Positions 8,348-17,293 are shown, counted from the stretch's first letter. The stretch: 23,043 bases of DNA from Strigomonas culicis (GCA_000482145.1 AUXH01000295.1:1-23043); one strand, 5' to 3'. The notes: a model not told the origin generated them from the letters alone. Numbers and translations are program-made.

Positions 8348-11300
8348 CTACTGCTTGCTGCGGTCCTCCGCAAAGGTGACGTCTTTGAAGTGGTAACTAG
8401 AACCCTTTGGAACGGAATATGGGCGCATGCTACTTTTGTGCGAGCCACGAATCGGCGGAAGAGCCGCCGCGTGCGGTTTCGGTGCTGAAGCGATGCCACG
8501 ATTACCTTGACTCGGTTGTGGACGAGCGCGAAGCCCACATGCTTCAAGAAGATACGTGCGCATTTGAGTTTCTTCAAACGCTCGCTTTCGACTCTGTTGG
8601 GTCTGGTTTGCGGCCCAGCGATTGTACAAAAGCGAGACATAGGATAAAAAGGCACTACCATTATATACTTGCTGCTTCACAAGCCGCCGCATTCGTATAT
8701 TCGTGGCCACGCGACGGAAGAGGTTTTCAGCATGGTCCTTTCGTCGCTTCGCATCCTCTTCACGGAGCTCCTTCACCGCCCTCAGCAGCGGTGCGTCCAC
8801 CACAAATTTACCCTTTGCAATGTCGTCTGCTTTTTGAGCAATAGGCAAGATGTCCTCTCGTACTGCAAAATCAAATTGAGGGCTGTTGATGAAGCGCGCG
8901 CCATGCTGAATACGATTCCTCGCGTATTGTCGCGCCGCGTCATAAGCTGACGGTAGTACATAACGATACACGGTGGGGCGCATATCTTCCACGCTGCCGG
9001 TGTCTTCCCGTTGAAGCTGCCGCAAGAGCGCCATAACATCAAAGCGCCCCCGTGCCGCACCTGTTGCACCCTTCTGTACGGTTGTGGGGTGCATGAGGGA
9101 AGGCACCGGGACGTCCAAGTTCGAGATGGGATACCAGCGGAACGGTGTGCGTTTGTGCGGGTCATGTTCGACACCTGTCAGAAAACGTTGTCCTTGAAGA
9201 TGGAGGTCATCGAAGTCGGGATTTCGCTCGGCATCGGGAAGATCCATCAGGTCACTGCCGAATGGAAAAAGTGCTGCGTGAATGTGGTTGTTCGCCGCGC
9301 TCGCGTCAGTACCCAAACCCGAGTGATGTAACGCACTGCCCCCGTGGGATGACGCAGGGGAAGATGTCGTCTCAAAGACGACCCGTGTGCTATCCACGGG
9401 CCGCTTCTCCTGTGCCCCGCTGTCCTTCGTACCAGCGTTCTTCCGTTTTGCTCCGGGAAACTGTGACAACGCGATGCTTGTCACAGTACCGGGCGCATCG
9501 CCTGCCGGTTGCGACTGGTGGCCCCTCCTTCCTCCACTAGGCTTGGTAGCATTTGAGAAGTCTTGCACCTTATCCTCCATCATATCAACAGCGATATTTT
9601 TCAAGTGTTGTGCCAACCATTCCTCATCTGTCATTTTTGCGTCGAGCTCCTTCCGCTCCATGTCAATGTTATACTGGCTTTTAAACGTCTGAACCACCTT
9701 TTCCTTTGCCATATTCACCGTCGATTCCTCAATCACATCGTCGACCAGTGTTTGCATTTCCATTGCGTGTTGTTGGTTTGCTGTTGACAAGTGGCCTAAA
9801 AGCTTAGCCAGTATTGAAAAAAACTCCTTTACCTCGTCATGCAGTGCCACAAAAAGACTGTTGATACGAACAAGTTCCTTTTTCAGATCACCCAAGCGAC
9901 CAAGCTCTCTATCGGGTGAAAAATTCGACCGCGTGGCGTGCTGCGGCAGCCTGTTCGGTACCTCTTGCTTATCGTATCCGGCGATGCCACTACGTTCTTC
10001 AGATGTGGAAGTGACAGTGGTCGTTCTCACGGAAGAAGCTACCATCTTGTCCAGATGGGCATTTGCCACACCGCTACTCGTGCTTTTTGGCGCTTCGCCA
10101 CTCTGGTGTACAGTCGCCGGGCGCGATGGGCTCAACAGGGCTCGCTCGCTTTCCTTTGTCTCAGTGGATGCACTGGCCGCCGCGATGGTACTCGAGTGCT
10201 GGACTACGGATTTTAGCGCTTGTGCTTCTCTGGGAGAGTGTAATGACTCCTCTACTCTGTCCGTGCCTTCTGTTCGAAACCGTAACGGCGTGGCCTCCGC
10301 ATACGCCGGCGACTTTCTCGCATCCTCCTTGGCTCCAGCAGCCGCGGCTACCTGGAATCCGCTCAATACAGCACTGTCACTGGTGTACATTTGCTTAATA
10401 CCAAGTGGTACAGTACTAGACTCACTATACTCTTCATGAAACACGTGTTCCTCTTGGTTATCGTCGCCCTTCTCCGAGACTATAGTTTTCGTCTCCGCAG
10501 GGATCGACGATTTGGCTCCTGTTACTGTTCCTGTTGCGGTTTCTGCACGTGTCCCTCTTTCTCCTGTATATTCTGTACTTACTACCTTTAATGCTTGAGC
10601 CAGTGCTGCGGAGCTCCATCTATCGTCCTTCCCGTAGAAAGGTTCGTCAGGATCACTCAGTATTGATGGGGGTACGCGGCTCTGTACAGGGCTTTCATAA
10701 AGGTACTGCTGCGAGAAATCAATCTTCGCCACTGGCTCAGCATCGTAGTCCAAAAAATTCATTGTCGCGGACGCCTGCATTTCCATGAGGGTAGTGCATT
10801 TTTGCATTTTCAACTGTAAATCCATCAGGGCACCGGACTCTGGGGCATGCTCCAAAATGTAGTGGATTCGCTCTTCGTGGTCCATAATATTTTTACCTTC
10901 TGCCAAGTCCGTGGCTACAGCTGCCTTGGCGTCCGCGATGTGCGCCTCGTCTAAAATGGACACCGCCGCTCCCTCCCACTCGCTCGCTCTAAGTAGGGGC
11001 GCCTGCTGATCAAGCATCATAGCCTGGAGCTGCTGGCGCATTTCCGCATTTTCCTTCTCGAGACGTCTGTTTGCGCGCACGAGCAGCTCCAAATCCGCTT
11101 GAAAATCAATCAATGCACTATTTTTTACGTTGGGGCTCCTCATCGCTGCTGCGCTGGTCGTTGCATGCGTCGTTTCCCCTGAGACATACTGCATATTGTC
11201 CAATGAAGCCACTTCTGTCACCTGCAGAGGGTGTTCCATGCTCGTGGCTGCCACAGATTCTAGTTCACGCACTGCAGCCTCATTAGCTGCACCGACTTGC

Positions 11301-12265
11301 GAGACAGAGGATTCTGACTTTTCAGTTACGATGGTGGTTTTGGATGCCTCTATACTGTACTTCCTGGGGTTCTTGATACTACTCCTACTGCTGTTAGCAC
11401 TGTTCAGGGCGGTGCGACCAGCATCAGCGTTACTGCTAACCACACGACCAGTCCCTTTAGGGGAAGAGGCTACCCCAGTAGCCATCTTCGGTGAAGCAGT
11501 ACTCAAAAGAGGGGATGACGGATTGCCGGAAGTGGATGCTCTGCGCTTTTTACCAAGAGAGGACTTCCGGCGAATTGCCTTCGTAGAGGAGGGCGTGTTC
11601 AATACGTGCAGCTTGGACACCGAACCTCTTCGCACAGGGCTGGCGTCTAGTGGCTTTACAGCTCGTGGCGTTTTTTCCACCCCAGTCGTGGCGCTGGCAG
11701 ACTGCAGCGCGCGCAGATGATTGTTCTCAGCAGACGCGGCGGCGAGATCATTTTTCAAGGACGTACACTCTCTTTCCAGGGTCCTCATTTGCATAAAGTA
11801 GCGATTCGCCTTGCTTGTGATCACCCGTATGTCAGAGTCCTTCGCACTAAGTTGGCGTAGGAGGCCGCACACCTCTTCCTCGGAAGCCGCCAAAGCAGCC
11901 TTTATTTGCCGTGCCATTTCCTCTTGGTTCCGAACGGTGGTCTCAAGCGTGGCGATACGCACATGCAAAGCGTCCATCCCCTTATCAGTGTGCATGAACT
12001 GATGGGAACGCCCATAAACGACTTTTTTCAGTATGGACTGAACCTTGTCATACGTTACGCGGTCGCCCAGATTTCTCTCAGCACTATCACCCTCACTGAA
12101 CAGCAAATTGTGTATCTCTACAGCGTTGCTGTCAAACGTTTCATAATCAATACGGCGCTTACGCGACTGTACTTCTTCACTCTGGTGCTGAAGCTCCGTG
12201 TAATTGGAATACAAGCTTTCCAAGAACGCCTGGCGTTGTTCTTCTGTACTTCTGGCTGCCTTCAT
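8348..12265 (-). CDS. Large coiled-coil protein of unknown function
   Basis: A 1305-aa product with the ATG at 12263-12265; no known domain is recognised. Residues 1-95 form a charged helical N-terminus. Heptad-rich coiled coil covers about 95-190 and again about 385-440. A Ser/Lys-rich disordered linker (about 190-330) contains repeated SPxR/SPK-like sites. A long acidic, Ser/Thr/Ala-rich linker covers about 550-780. A helical segment follows at about 785-900 (RELGRLGDLKKELVRINSLF onward). The C-terminal region (about 1030-1240) looks folded and is likely the conserved core, including PFRWYPISNLDVPVPSLMHP and a basic helix near 1195-1215. The tail is basic and disordered. No membrane segment is present. 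The architecture suits a cytoskeletal, flagellar or scaffold protein, but that is inference. Confidence 0.85.
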   Translation of the reverse strand: MKAARSTEEQRQAFLESLYSNYTELQHQSEEVQSRKRRIDYETFDSNAVEIHNLLFSEGDSAERNLGDRVTYDKVQSILKKVVYGRSHQFMHTDKGMDALHVRIATLETTVRNQEEMARQIKAALAASEEEVCGLLRQLSAKDSDIRVITSKANRYFMQMRTLERECTSLKNDLAAASAENNHLRALQSASATTGVEKTPRAVKPLDASPVRRGSVSKLHVLNTPSSTKAIRRKSSLGKKRRASTSGNPSSPLLSTASPKMATGVASSPKGTGRVVSSNADAGRTALNSANSSRSSIKNPRKYSIEASKTTIVTEKSESSVSQVGAANEAAVRELESVAATSMEHPLQVTEVASLDNMQYVSGETTHATTSAAAMRSPNVKNSALIDFQADLELLVRANRRLEKENAEMRQQLQAMMLDQQAPLLRASEWEGAAVSILDEAHIADAKAAVATDLAEGKNIMDHEERIHYILEHAPESGALMDLQLKMQKCTTLMEMQASATMNFLDYDAEPVAKIDFSQQYLYESPVQSRVPPSILSDPDEPFYGKDDRWSSAALAQALKVVSTEYTGERGTRAETATGTVTGAKSSIPAETKTIVSEKGDDNQEEHVFHEEYSESSTVPLGIKQMYTSDSAVLSGFQVAAAAGAKEDARKSPAYAEATPLRFRTEGTDRVEESLHSPREAQALKSVVQHSSTIAAASASTETKESERALLSPSRPATVHQSGEAPKSTSSGVANAHLDKMVASSVRTTTVTSTSEERSGIAGYDKQEVPNRLPQHATRSNFSPDRELGRLGDLKKELVRINSLFVALHDEVKEFFSILAKLLGHLSTANQQHAMEMQTLVDDVIEESTVNMAKEKVVQTFKSQYNIDMERKELDAKMTDEEWLAQHLKNIAVDMMEDKVQDFSNATKPSGGRRGHQSQPAGDAPGTVTSIALSQFPGAKRKNAGTKDSGAQEKRPVDSTRVVFETTSSPASSHGGSALHHSGLGTDASAANNHIHAALFPFGSDLMDLPDAERNPDFDDLHLQGQRFLTGVEHDPHKRTPFRWYPISNLDVPVPSLMHPTTVQKGATGAARGRFDVMALLRQLQREDTGSVEDMRPTVYRYVLPSAYDAARQYARNRIQHGARFINSPQFDFAVREDILPIAQKADDIAKGKFVVDAPLLRAVKELREEDAKRRKDHAENLFRRVATNIRMRRLVKQQVYNGSAFLSYVSLLYNRWAANQTQQSRKRAFEETQMRTYLLEACGLRARPQPSQGNRGIASAPKPHAAALPPIRGSHKSSMRPYSVPKGSSYHFKDVTFAEDRSKQ

Positions 12266-12592
12266 TGTTCACAGTCAGTTTCATAAATATACAACAAAAA
12301 AGTTTATTCTATAGCGACCTTTCTTCTGTACACAGAAGTACAAGAAAAACAAAAAGCAAAATAAAGAGAGAGAGGAACGAAAGATCCAGAGGGGATACTT
12401 GGAATGAGTGTGTACAAAGATGCACAAATAGAGACAAGGGTACACGATGCGGATGTTTGAAACCGATGGGGTTCACAACAACAAGCCCAATCGTAAAGAG
12501 ATTCACAGGAATGGCAAGTCTACATCGCAATCTATAAATCTAACGCTGCTTTCTACACAAGGGACCTGGGGGAGAATACATACGTGTACCTG
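12266..12592. other. Spacer between the CEP44 and coiled-coil genes
   Basis: No gene seen. A 73-codon minus-strand ORF here (12309-12530) is mostly translated pyrimidine tract. The stretch 12400-12592 is ordinary 3' UTR of the CEP44 gene. Confidence 0.55.
12341..12394 (-). promoter_or_regulatory. Polypyrimidine tract for trans-splicing
   Basis: C/T-rich on the minus strand, including a CT repeat, about 75 bases upstream of the ATG of the 1305-aa protein. Confidence 0.55.
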
Positions 12593-13090
12593 TCAGAGTC
12601 GTCTCACCTGATTCAGCAACAAGCGCCGATTTTGTATCAGTTTGTTCTCACGTTCCTTTTGACTATCAGTAATACGGTCACACACTTTTGCTGCTCGCTT
12701 CACTCCTTGTGTGTTCATGCTTTTCCCCCTCCACGTGTCGATCAGGAAATTGCAGATGCTCAGCTTCGCACATGTAAAGTGGGATTTGGAGAACTGAGCC
12801 CAATCAATAGATGGTGTGTATTGGTATTCTTCACGGAGTACGCGAAAGAGTGACTTTGTAAAATTGAGGTTATTGTCTTCCACAATGAACCACTCGTATT
12901 TTTGAAGCAAGTAAGAAGTTTTATCGTGGAAAAAGGTAAGAATAAATCTAAGAAAGAGACAATAAGCGTAAGGGCTTCCGTCAAGTACATCCTGCTCCGT
13001 CATGAGGTCCCAAGAGGTAAATCCCATGTGCACCAGCTTCCGCTGCAGAATAGAAAACTGCACCTTCACGTCTGACATGGTGCGGCTCAT
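12593..13090 (-). CDS. CEP44-domain protein (basal body/centriole type)
   Basis: A 165-aa product. Residues 10-120 match the N-terminal domain of centrosomal protein CEP44: an initial helix ending in LVHMGF, the DGSPYAYCLFLRFILTFF block (37-54) in place of human GDPAASLP...YSFTSYS, then LNFTKSLFRVLREEYQY (75-91), where human has LRFIDAVYKLLRDQFNY, and WAQFSKSHF (97-105). The tail (120-165) is basic and helical. In animals CEP44 is a centriole and spindle-associated protein of about 390 aa; here only the N-terminal domain is kept. A second ATG at residue 5 could be the start. Location at the basal body is inferred from the family. Confidence 0.8.
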   Translation of the reverse strand: MSRTMSDVKVQFSILQRKLVHMGFTSWDLMTEQDVLDGSPYAYCLFLRFILTFFHDKTSYLLQKYEWFIVEDNNLNFTKSLFRVLREEYQYTPSIDWAQFSKSHFTCAKLSICNFLIDTWRGKSMNTQGVKRAAKVCDRITDSQKERENKLIQNRRLLLNQVRRL

Positions 13091-13248
13091 GCTCTACTGG
13101 TTCGTGACGGAATAAAACGGTGTAAGAGGTGGAGAAGATGAGAACTCAAGGCACTTATAAAAGAGAGACAAGCACAAAGGACGTAAAACAACAGCTTCTA
13201 CAATTGTACTCAAATTATACTGAAAAAATGTAAGTAACTACAAACACG

Positions 13249-13270
13249 ATAATAATAATAATAATAATAA
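13249..13270. repeat. (AAT)n microsatellite
   Basis: About seven tandem AAT units on the plus strand in the spacer upstream of the CEP44 gene. Confidence 0.9.
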
Positions 13271-13398
13271 CCGCCGCACTAAGACACACTCACGCATATA
13301 TATATACAGGAGTACGGTTATAAATTTCTATCCCGCAACACGACTATTCCACGTACGGGAACGAATACACCTACAAACAGCACCTGGTTTTCCTACGG

Positions 13399-13426
13399 TA
13401 TATATATACATATATATATATATATA
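13399..13426. repeat. (TA)n microsatellite
   Basis: Nearly perfect TA dinucleotide run with one ACA interruption, located just 3' of the SFT2 stop codon. Confidence 0.9.
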
Positions 13427-13503
13427 GAAGCGAGAGAAAGGCGTTGTTGTACTTTTTGCGTTCATTCCTTCTTGTACCTGCTACGTAATTGGAGCTCACC
13501 TTC

Positions 13504-13965
13504 CTAATTACGTGAAAGCAACAAGAGGACCGTTTCTCTCCCATACGGTACATACGAAAGTGAATACCAGATTAGGCAGCCATACTGAAAAATACCGCAC
13601 AACAAACAAATGAAAACGGACTTGAACACAAAGGCAAAAATTAATGTCAGGAACAAGGATACCAGGTACAAACAAGAGGCGGTGCGGCGATACTCATCGA
13701 ACATGTACCGCTTCTGCGCCTCAGGCCCCATTACGATCGTCGTGCTGCAAAGCGACATGATACTTCCCAACGTTGACAACACGGTATACTTCCAGTAGCG
13801 CCCAGTATACAAGGCAATATAACTGAGCACAGTGGCAAAAGCACCTAGAGAGAAAAAGATTAGGAATCCTTCCATTCTCTGTCTCCAGCTTAAGCCCTTG
13901 AGAAGTTGATCTTGTTCTTCCACTTGTGCATTAAAATCCGCTGTAATATCAATCGGAGTAGACAT
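13504..13965 (-). CDS. SFT2: SFT2-family vesicle transport membrane protein
   Basis: A 153-aa product; SFT2/Got1-type proteins act in transport between endosomes and the Golgi or in Golgi fusion. Four hydrophobic segments are visible at about 33-53, 58-79, 97-113 and 115-138. The short hydrophilic turn GPEAQKRYMFDEYRRTA (80-96) before segment 3 and the closing IFQYGCLIWYSLSYVPYGR (125-143) are the family signature. The N-terminus (1-30) is cytosolic and acidic. Length is typical of short SFT2 proteins. The ATG at 13963-13965 is the natural start. Confidence 0.9.
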   Translation of the reverse strand: MSTPIDITADFNAQVEEQDQLLKGLSWRQRMEGFLIFFSLGAFATVLSYIALYTGRYWKYTVLSTLGSIMSLCSTTIVMGPEAQKRYMFDEYRRTASCLYLVSLFLTLIFAFVFKSVFICLLCGIFQYGCLIWYSLSYVPYGRETVLLLLSRN

Positions 13966-14340
13966 GATTAACTCCTACCCCTTTCAGCAGGTCGAATGTG
14001 GTAATAATAAGTGGGATAATAGCAGTTCAGCTGGAAGGTAGTCGGATGTATCCTCAAAGTAAAAAGAAAAGAAAAGAAAAACAAGCGGATAGAGAAGGAG
14101 CAAGACTGAAAACATAACACATCAGTGCAAACCAGACAGCGCAACGATTATTAAACATCCGACAAACACCAAAAGCATGCGTGCTACTTTTTTTAAATCG
14201 GGTGATCTTACAGAATGAATGGATGGATAACCCAGCAAATGCCTATACATAAGAAGTGAAAACGCAAAAAGTACCAAATGGAAACAGTGCAATGGCATCC
14301 ACGTAAAAAAAAAAAAATGATATATGTACGTACATTGTGC
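13966..14340. other. Spacer upstream of SFT2
   Basis: No gene. It is the 3' UTR of the 113-aa gene plus the 5' region of SFT2. A 75-codon minus-strand ORF here overlaps the 113-aa gene in another frame and is not supported. Confidence 0.55.
14061..14100 (-). promoter_or_regulatory. Polypyrimidine tract for trans-splicing
   Basis: TTTTC repeats on the minus strand about 95 bases upstream of the SFT2 ATG; an AG in GGTAGG near 13977 is a possible acceptor. Confidence 0.5.
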
Positions 14341-14682
14341 CTACGACCACAAGGGCTTGGCGCGTGTGTTTTCTTTTTGAGACCATAACATATCAATATA
14401 GGATTCAGAGAAGCAAACAAAGCAGCCGTTGTCATCTAAGGGTAGCTCGATAGGCCACGTGGAGTCATCCGCGCAACCAATGAAAACTGTTTTATCACCA
14501 CGCTTAACGTATTCAAGATTCAGCGCTACAAAAACAGCAGACGATGTAGATTCTTTGGTTGGTAGTGAGAAAACCACGCGGTACAGGTCATCTTTTCCTG
14601 GATAAGGACTAATGGCGTACTTGTACTTTATTTGGGACTTCACAAGAGCTGCCGCCAACAACTTGCCAGCAATATCACTCAT
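14341..14682 (-). CDS. Conserved-looking small protein, unknown function
   Basis: A 113-aa soluble product with the ATG at 14680-14682. The frame is open further upstream, but that part encodes a Tyr-Ile repeat from a TA microsatellite and pyrimidine-tract residues, so it is 5' UTR. Residues 1-20 form an amphipathic helix; residues 20-95 alternate polar and hydrophobic residues as in a beta-rich fold (LYRVVFSLPTK, SAVFVALNLEYV, DKTVFIGCADDSTWPIELPL). No signal peptide or membrane segment. I do not recognise the family. The best AG acceptor lies only a few bases from the ATG, implying a very short 5' UTR. Confidence 0.7.
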   Translation of the reverse strand: MSDIAGKLLAAALVKSQIKYKYAISPYPGKDDLYRVVFSLPTKESTSSAVFVALNLEYVKRGDKTVFIGCADDSTWPIELPLDDNGCFVCFSESYIDMLWSQKENTRAKPLWS

Positions 14683-14699
14683 CTTTCTATTTACAGTAA

Positions 14700-14721
14700 A
14701 TATATATATATATATATATAT
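14700..14721. repeat. (TA)n microsatellite
   Basis: Eleven TA units lying between the pyrimidine tract and the ATG of the 113-aa gene, in the place where the splice acceptor would be expected. Confidence 0.9.
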
Positions 14722-14730
14722 CCGTAGGTA

Positions 14731-14787
14731 GGATGAATAGAAAAGAGGGAAAGAAAGAAAGAGAGGGGCAGCGAAAAGGAGAATGGG
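14731..14787 (-). promoter_or_regulatory. Polypyrimidine tract for trans-splicing
   Basis: C/T-rich on the minus strand (CTTT and CTCT units), upstream of the TA run and the ATG at 14682. Confidence 0.5.
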
Positions 14788-15169
14788 GTTGACGAATAAA
14801 ATGTAATACAAACAAACAAAACAGAGAATTCTGGAGACCGACAAGACGAGTACTACGTTGGAGTAAACCGATGAGTGTCGAATAAGAGTAGAGCACGCGG
14901 TCAGAGAAATTGGGTTCCCTTCCAACAATAACAAAAAAAAGACAATAAAGAGCAGGAAAGGATCATTTTTGCTTTCATATTCTTGAAGCACAGTAAATTA
15001 ACAGCACAAGGAATTGTAATAATAATAGAAAATGTCTTGCAACACAACGAGATACATACGAACATACCCGCCCCCCCCCCTTCCCCAGCAACCCTACAGG
15101 TAGATGGAAAAGAAAAAAGAAAAGTAATGGTGCACACAAGTGCTCGAGATAATGGAAGAGTGCTACACA

Positions 15170-15994
15170 TCACCATCCTCTTTTTGGAGTAAATTTAACA
15201 CCTTTTCCTTTAGAGACTTTAAGTGCCCAGTCCAGCTTCCGACGCTCCGCTTTCACCAGCGTCATAGTTACTTGATGAGAAATGGAAGGCGACGCACTTA
15301 GGCCGATTGCACGCATGGCGCCCAAGCCCAAGTAGAGCAGAGGTTCACTCCCGAATTCCTGTGCTGCTTTCAATAGAAGTCGAGAGAGATAGACGCCTCG
15401 ATCCGTCATTCCACCATCCAGAGAAACGGTATCGTTCACAAAACCTTCGTAAAGCAGGTCGTTTAACACGTGCACTACTTGTGGCGAAAAGGAATGTCGA
15501 ACAGAGATGCACAACGCCGCCCCTCGAAGAAACGCCACAATAGCACTGCAAAAATCATCCTGCAGCGCGCCAACCACACTGTAAAGAGAGCGTGGAGAAA
15601 GATCATGTTCTCGTAAGAGCGATAAGAGCAACTCGCTCATATCCGCGAAGATTTCTTCTCCCACTATTGTTTTGAATAGTCCTTCACGGCGTACGACACC
15701 ATAAGGCGAAAAAAGAACCTTCACTGGATCGGCGAGGTGCTCCAAGTGCAATTCGCGCGCGGCGTGTGTTAGCTGTGCAACATCGTGCAGACAATACGAA
15801 TACGTTACAGGAGAGTAAAACATGCAGAAAGTTGCAAACATTTGCTCTGTGGAGGTGAGTTTGGGGACCTGCGTCTTCAACGTTAAAAAGGAAAGTGTTT
15901 CATCATCGGAGAGGGAACCACAACGCTTGCTAAGAGCATCAACAGAAGAGAGTAAATTGCTAAAAGACGGCAGTATGAGTGTGCGCCGCAGCAT
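15170..15994 (-). CDS. Hypothetical protein, possibly mitochondrial
   Basis: A 274-aa product from the ATG at 15992-15994. I prefer this start because MLRRTLILPSFSNLL resembles a mitochondrial presequence; the upstream in-frame extension is Phe/Leu-rich UTR translation. The body is helical, with repeated Leu-rich segments (for example LLLSLLREHDLSPRSLYSV and VVHVLNDLLYEGFVNDT), suggesting a helical-repeat fold, and it ends in a basic tail (KGKGVKFTPKRGW). No catalytic motif is visible. It could be a mitochondrial RNA-processing or ribosome-associated protein, but nothing in the sequence proves it. Confidence 0.75.
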   Translation of the reverse strand: MLRRTLILPSFSNLLSSVDALSKRCGSLSDDETLSFLTLKTQVPKLTSTEQMFATFCMFYSPVTYSYCLHDVAQLTHAARELHLEHLADPVKVLFSPYGVVRREGLFKTIVGEEIFADMSELLLSLLREHDLSPRSLYSVVGALQDDFCSAIVAFLRGAALCISVRHSFSPQVVHVLNDLLYEGFVNDTVSLDGGMTDRGVYLSRLLLKAAQEFGSEPLLYLGLGAMRAIGLSASPSISHQVTMTLVKAERRKLDWALKVSKGKGVKFTPKRGW

Positions 15995-16340
15995 CCTTTC
16001 CACGGAAGTAGAAGATAGAATAAAGATTCCGGAACAGTGTGAAACAAAAAACCTTTGTAGTAGATACGTTTTCTCTTCCTGCCTTTGCCATTGTGAAAAG
16101 GGATAAGAAAAAAGGAAACAAAGAAGGACAAGAAAGGTATAGAAACACAGTACGTTTGATGCAACAGTCAAGGAAAGCGAAAGAAAAACTTGTAAGATTC
16201 AATACCGTTAGAGTTTTAGCATTAAAAAAAAAAACAAGAAACACAGTAGCCTAATCATCATAATTAAAAACAGAGTGTAAATCAGACTACTAGAATACGT
16301 TTCATCAGCAACACTTATTTTCCTTCACCTATAACACGTT
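15995..16340. other. Spacer upstream of the 274-aa gene
   Basis: No gene; AT-rich 3' UTR of the 80-aa gene and 5' region of the 274-aa gene. Overlapping minus-strand ORFs here are Phe/Ser-rich pyrimidine-tract translations. Confidence 0.55.
16094..16138 (-). promoter_or_regulatory. Polypyrimidine tract for trans-splicing
   Basis: C/T-rich on the minus strand, 100 bases upstream of the ATG at 15994; several AGs lie between. Confidence 0.5.
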
Positions 16341-16583
16341 TCACTGCTTCTTATCGAGGGAAAGCAGCGCTGCGTCATCTTCAGGTAAGTACTCATTCGG
16401 GTCATAGAATGCTCCCGTGAGAAAACCTTCCTCCAAGTCCAGAAACATTTCATCTAGGAATTCAATATCCTCATCTGTGAATTCAACGCGGTCTGCATAA
16501 GAACGAGGGGAGGGTCCCTTTAACCCCGTGCACATGGCAACGGGAAGGCGAGATAAGGACAATGGGAAGAGGCGTCGCAGCAT
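16341..16583 (-). CDS. Small acidic protein, likely mitochondrial
   Basis: An 80-aa product with the ATG at 16581-16583. The N-terminus MLRRLFPLSLSRLPVAM is basic and hydrophobic like a mitochondrial import signal. From residue 30 on the protein is strongly acidic (FTDEDIEFLDEMFLDLEEGF) and helical. No known domain. Start and stop are clean, the 5' side has a strong pyrimidine tract, and spacing to neighbours is normal, so it is probably a real short gene. It may be a subunit of a mitochondrial complex, but this is inference. Confidence 0.65.
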   Translation of the reverse strand: MLRRLFPLSLSRLPVAMCTGLKGPSPRSYADRVEFTDEDIEFLDEMFLDLEEGFLTGAFYDPNEYLPEDDAALLSLDKKQ

Positions 16584-16689
16584 GTGAAACTTTGAATTAA
16601 AACCTTGAAAAACAAATAAGTGCTTTTCTTTGGTGAATACGTGCGATTGCTTGTGTTCACATATTCAACAACAGGGCAGATTATAACAT

Positions 16690-16713
16690 GGAGGGGGGGG
16701 GAGAGAGAGAGAA
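16690..16713 (-). promoter_or_regulatory. Polypyrimidine tract for trans-splicing
   Basis: On the minus strand a CT repeat followed by a run of C, about 105 bases upstream of the 80-aa gene. Confidence 0.55.
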
Positions 16714-16849
16714 TTCAACACACCTAAAGTTCTACAATCCATACAAAGAAGTAACATGTAAATCACAAAACACAAAGAAGTAATCGTATTCTAGTATCGA
16801 AACAACAGTAAAGAGGAAGAGAGGTGACTACACTAAAGCAATGCAATAC

Positions 16850-17200
16850 TCAAGCTGATACATAGTAGAAGAGCACAAGGATTAAAAAGAACGCCAGCGC
16901 CAGGAACACAGTATGTGAGGAACCATATCGATTAAAAACTCCTTGCATCTGCCGAATCGAGGTCCCAACACCACTTCTAGCGGAATTCAGCTGTTCCTGA
17001 AGTTGCTTCAAAAGGTCATTTTGATCGGCAGCCTCTCTGTGTAACACTCCTGCCATTCCTTTCATACGTGCCACATTATTACCAAGGGCGTCAAGAAGCT
17101 CCTCGTTTTCTCTGTACATTTGTTCCTCCATTTCGTTGGAAGTGCCATTAGTAGCCTTTTGCTTCTGCTGAGAATTGCTGCTATAAAGTGACGACTTCAT
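16850..17200 (-). CDS. Bet1-like Qc-SNARE
   Basis: A 116-aa tail-anchored SNARE, probably for ER-Golgi vesicle fusion. The SNARE helix spans about 35-90 with hydrophobic heptads (LLDALGNNVARMKGMAGVL) and the zero-layer glutamine Q60 in AADQNDLLKQL, aligning with the QNKLL of human BET1. A single C-terminal membrane anchor spans 96-114 (HTVFLALAFFLILVLFYYV). Residues 1-25 are disordered and Gln/Ser-rich. The ORF extends upstream to an ATG at 17288-17290, but the first AG after the pyrimidine tract lies at 17265-17266, downstream of that ATG, so a spliced mRNA would begin translation at the ATG at 17198-17200. Confidence 0.85.
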   Translation of the reverse strand: MKSSLYSSNSQQKQKATNGTSNEMEEQMYRENEELLDALGNNVARMKGMAGVLHREAADQNDLLKQLQEQLNSARSGVGTSIRQMQGVFNRYGSSHTVFLALAFFLILVLFYYVSA

Positions 17201-17265
17201 TGGGTGTTTGTTATAACCACAACTGTCGTCCCAATAGCAAGGATGGAAAGTATGCGGAGGGCGGC

Positions 17266-17279
17266 TATATATATATATA
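17266..17279. repeat. (TA)n microsatellite at the splice acceptor
   Basis: A TA run that on the minus strand ends in TATATAG; this AG is the first after the CT tract and is the likely spliced-leader acceptor of the SNARE gene. Confidence 0.75.
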
Positions 17280-17293
17280 CCATTTATCATTTA

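Larger units (their letters stand above)
13091..13503. other. Microsatellite-rich spacer
   Basis: No gene. It contains an (AAT)n run, a short TA run at 13295-13307 and a longer TA tract at 13399-13426. A weak purine-rich stretch on the plus strand at 13121-13145 is the only candidate splice tract for the CEP44 gene. Confidence 0.6.
14683..15169. other. Spacer with TA microsatellite
   Basis: No gene. The 5' region of the 113-aa gene includes a TA run and pyrimidine tract. The remainder is 3' UTR of the 274-aa gene, with a run of ten C at 15069-15080. The ORF at 14901-15176 has no coding features. Confidence 0.55.

Noticed and set aside
9861..10439. 192-codon plus-strand ORF
   Set aside because: Antisense to the Ser/Thr-rich linker of the 1305-aa protein, with no independent evidence.
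11130..11720. 196-codon plus-strand ORF
   Set aside because: It lies wholly inside the 1305-aa minus-strand gene and has no recognisable domain; it is an antisense shadow of Ser/Ala-rich coding sequence.
12309..12530. 73-codon minus-strand ORF with hydrophobic end
   Set aside because: The hydrophobic part is translation of the polypyrimidine tract preceding the large coiled-coil gene.
14901..15176. 91-codon minus-strand ORF
   Set aside because: Low-complexity spacer translation that overlaps only UTR; no domain and poor composition.
15995..16171. N-terminal hydrophobic extension of the 274-aa protein
   Set aside because: It looks like a membrane segment but covers the pyrimidine tract and likely acceptor sites; translation more likely begins at 15992-15994.
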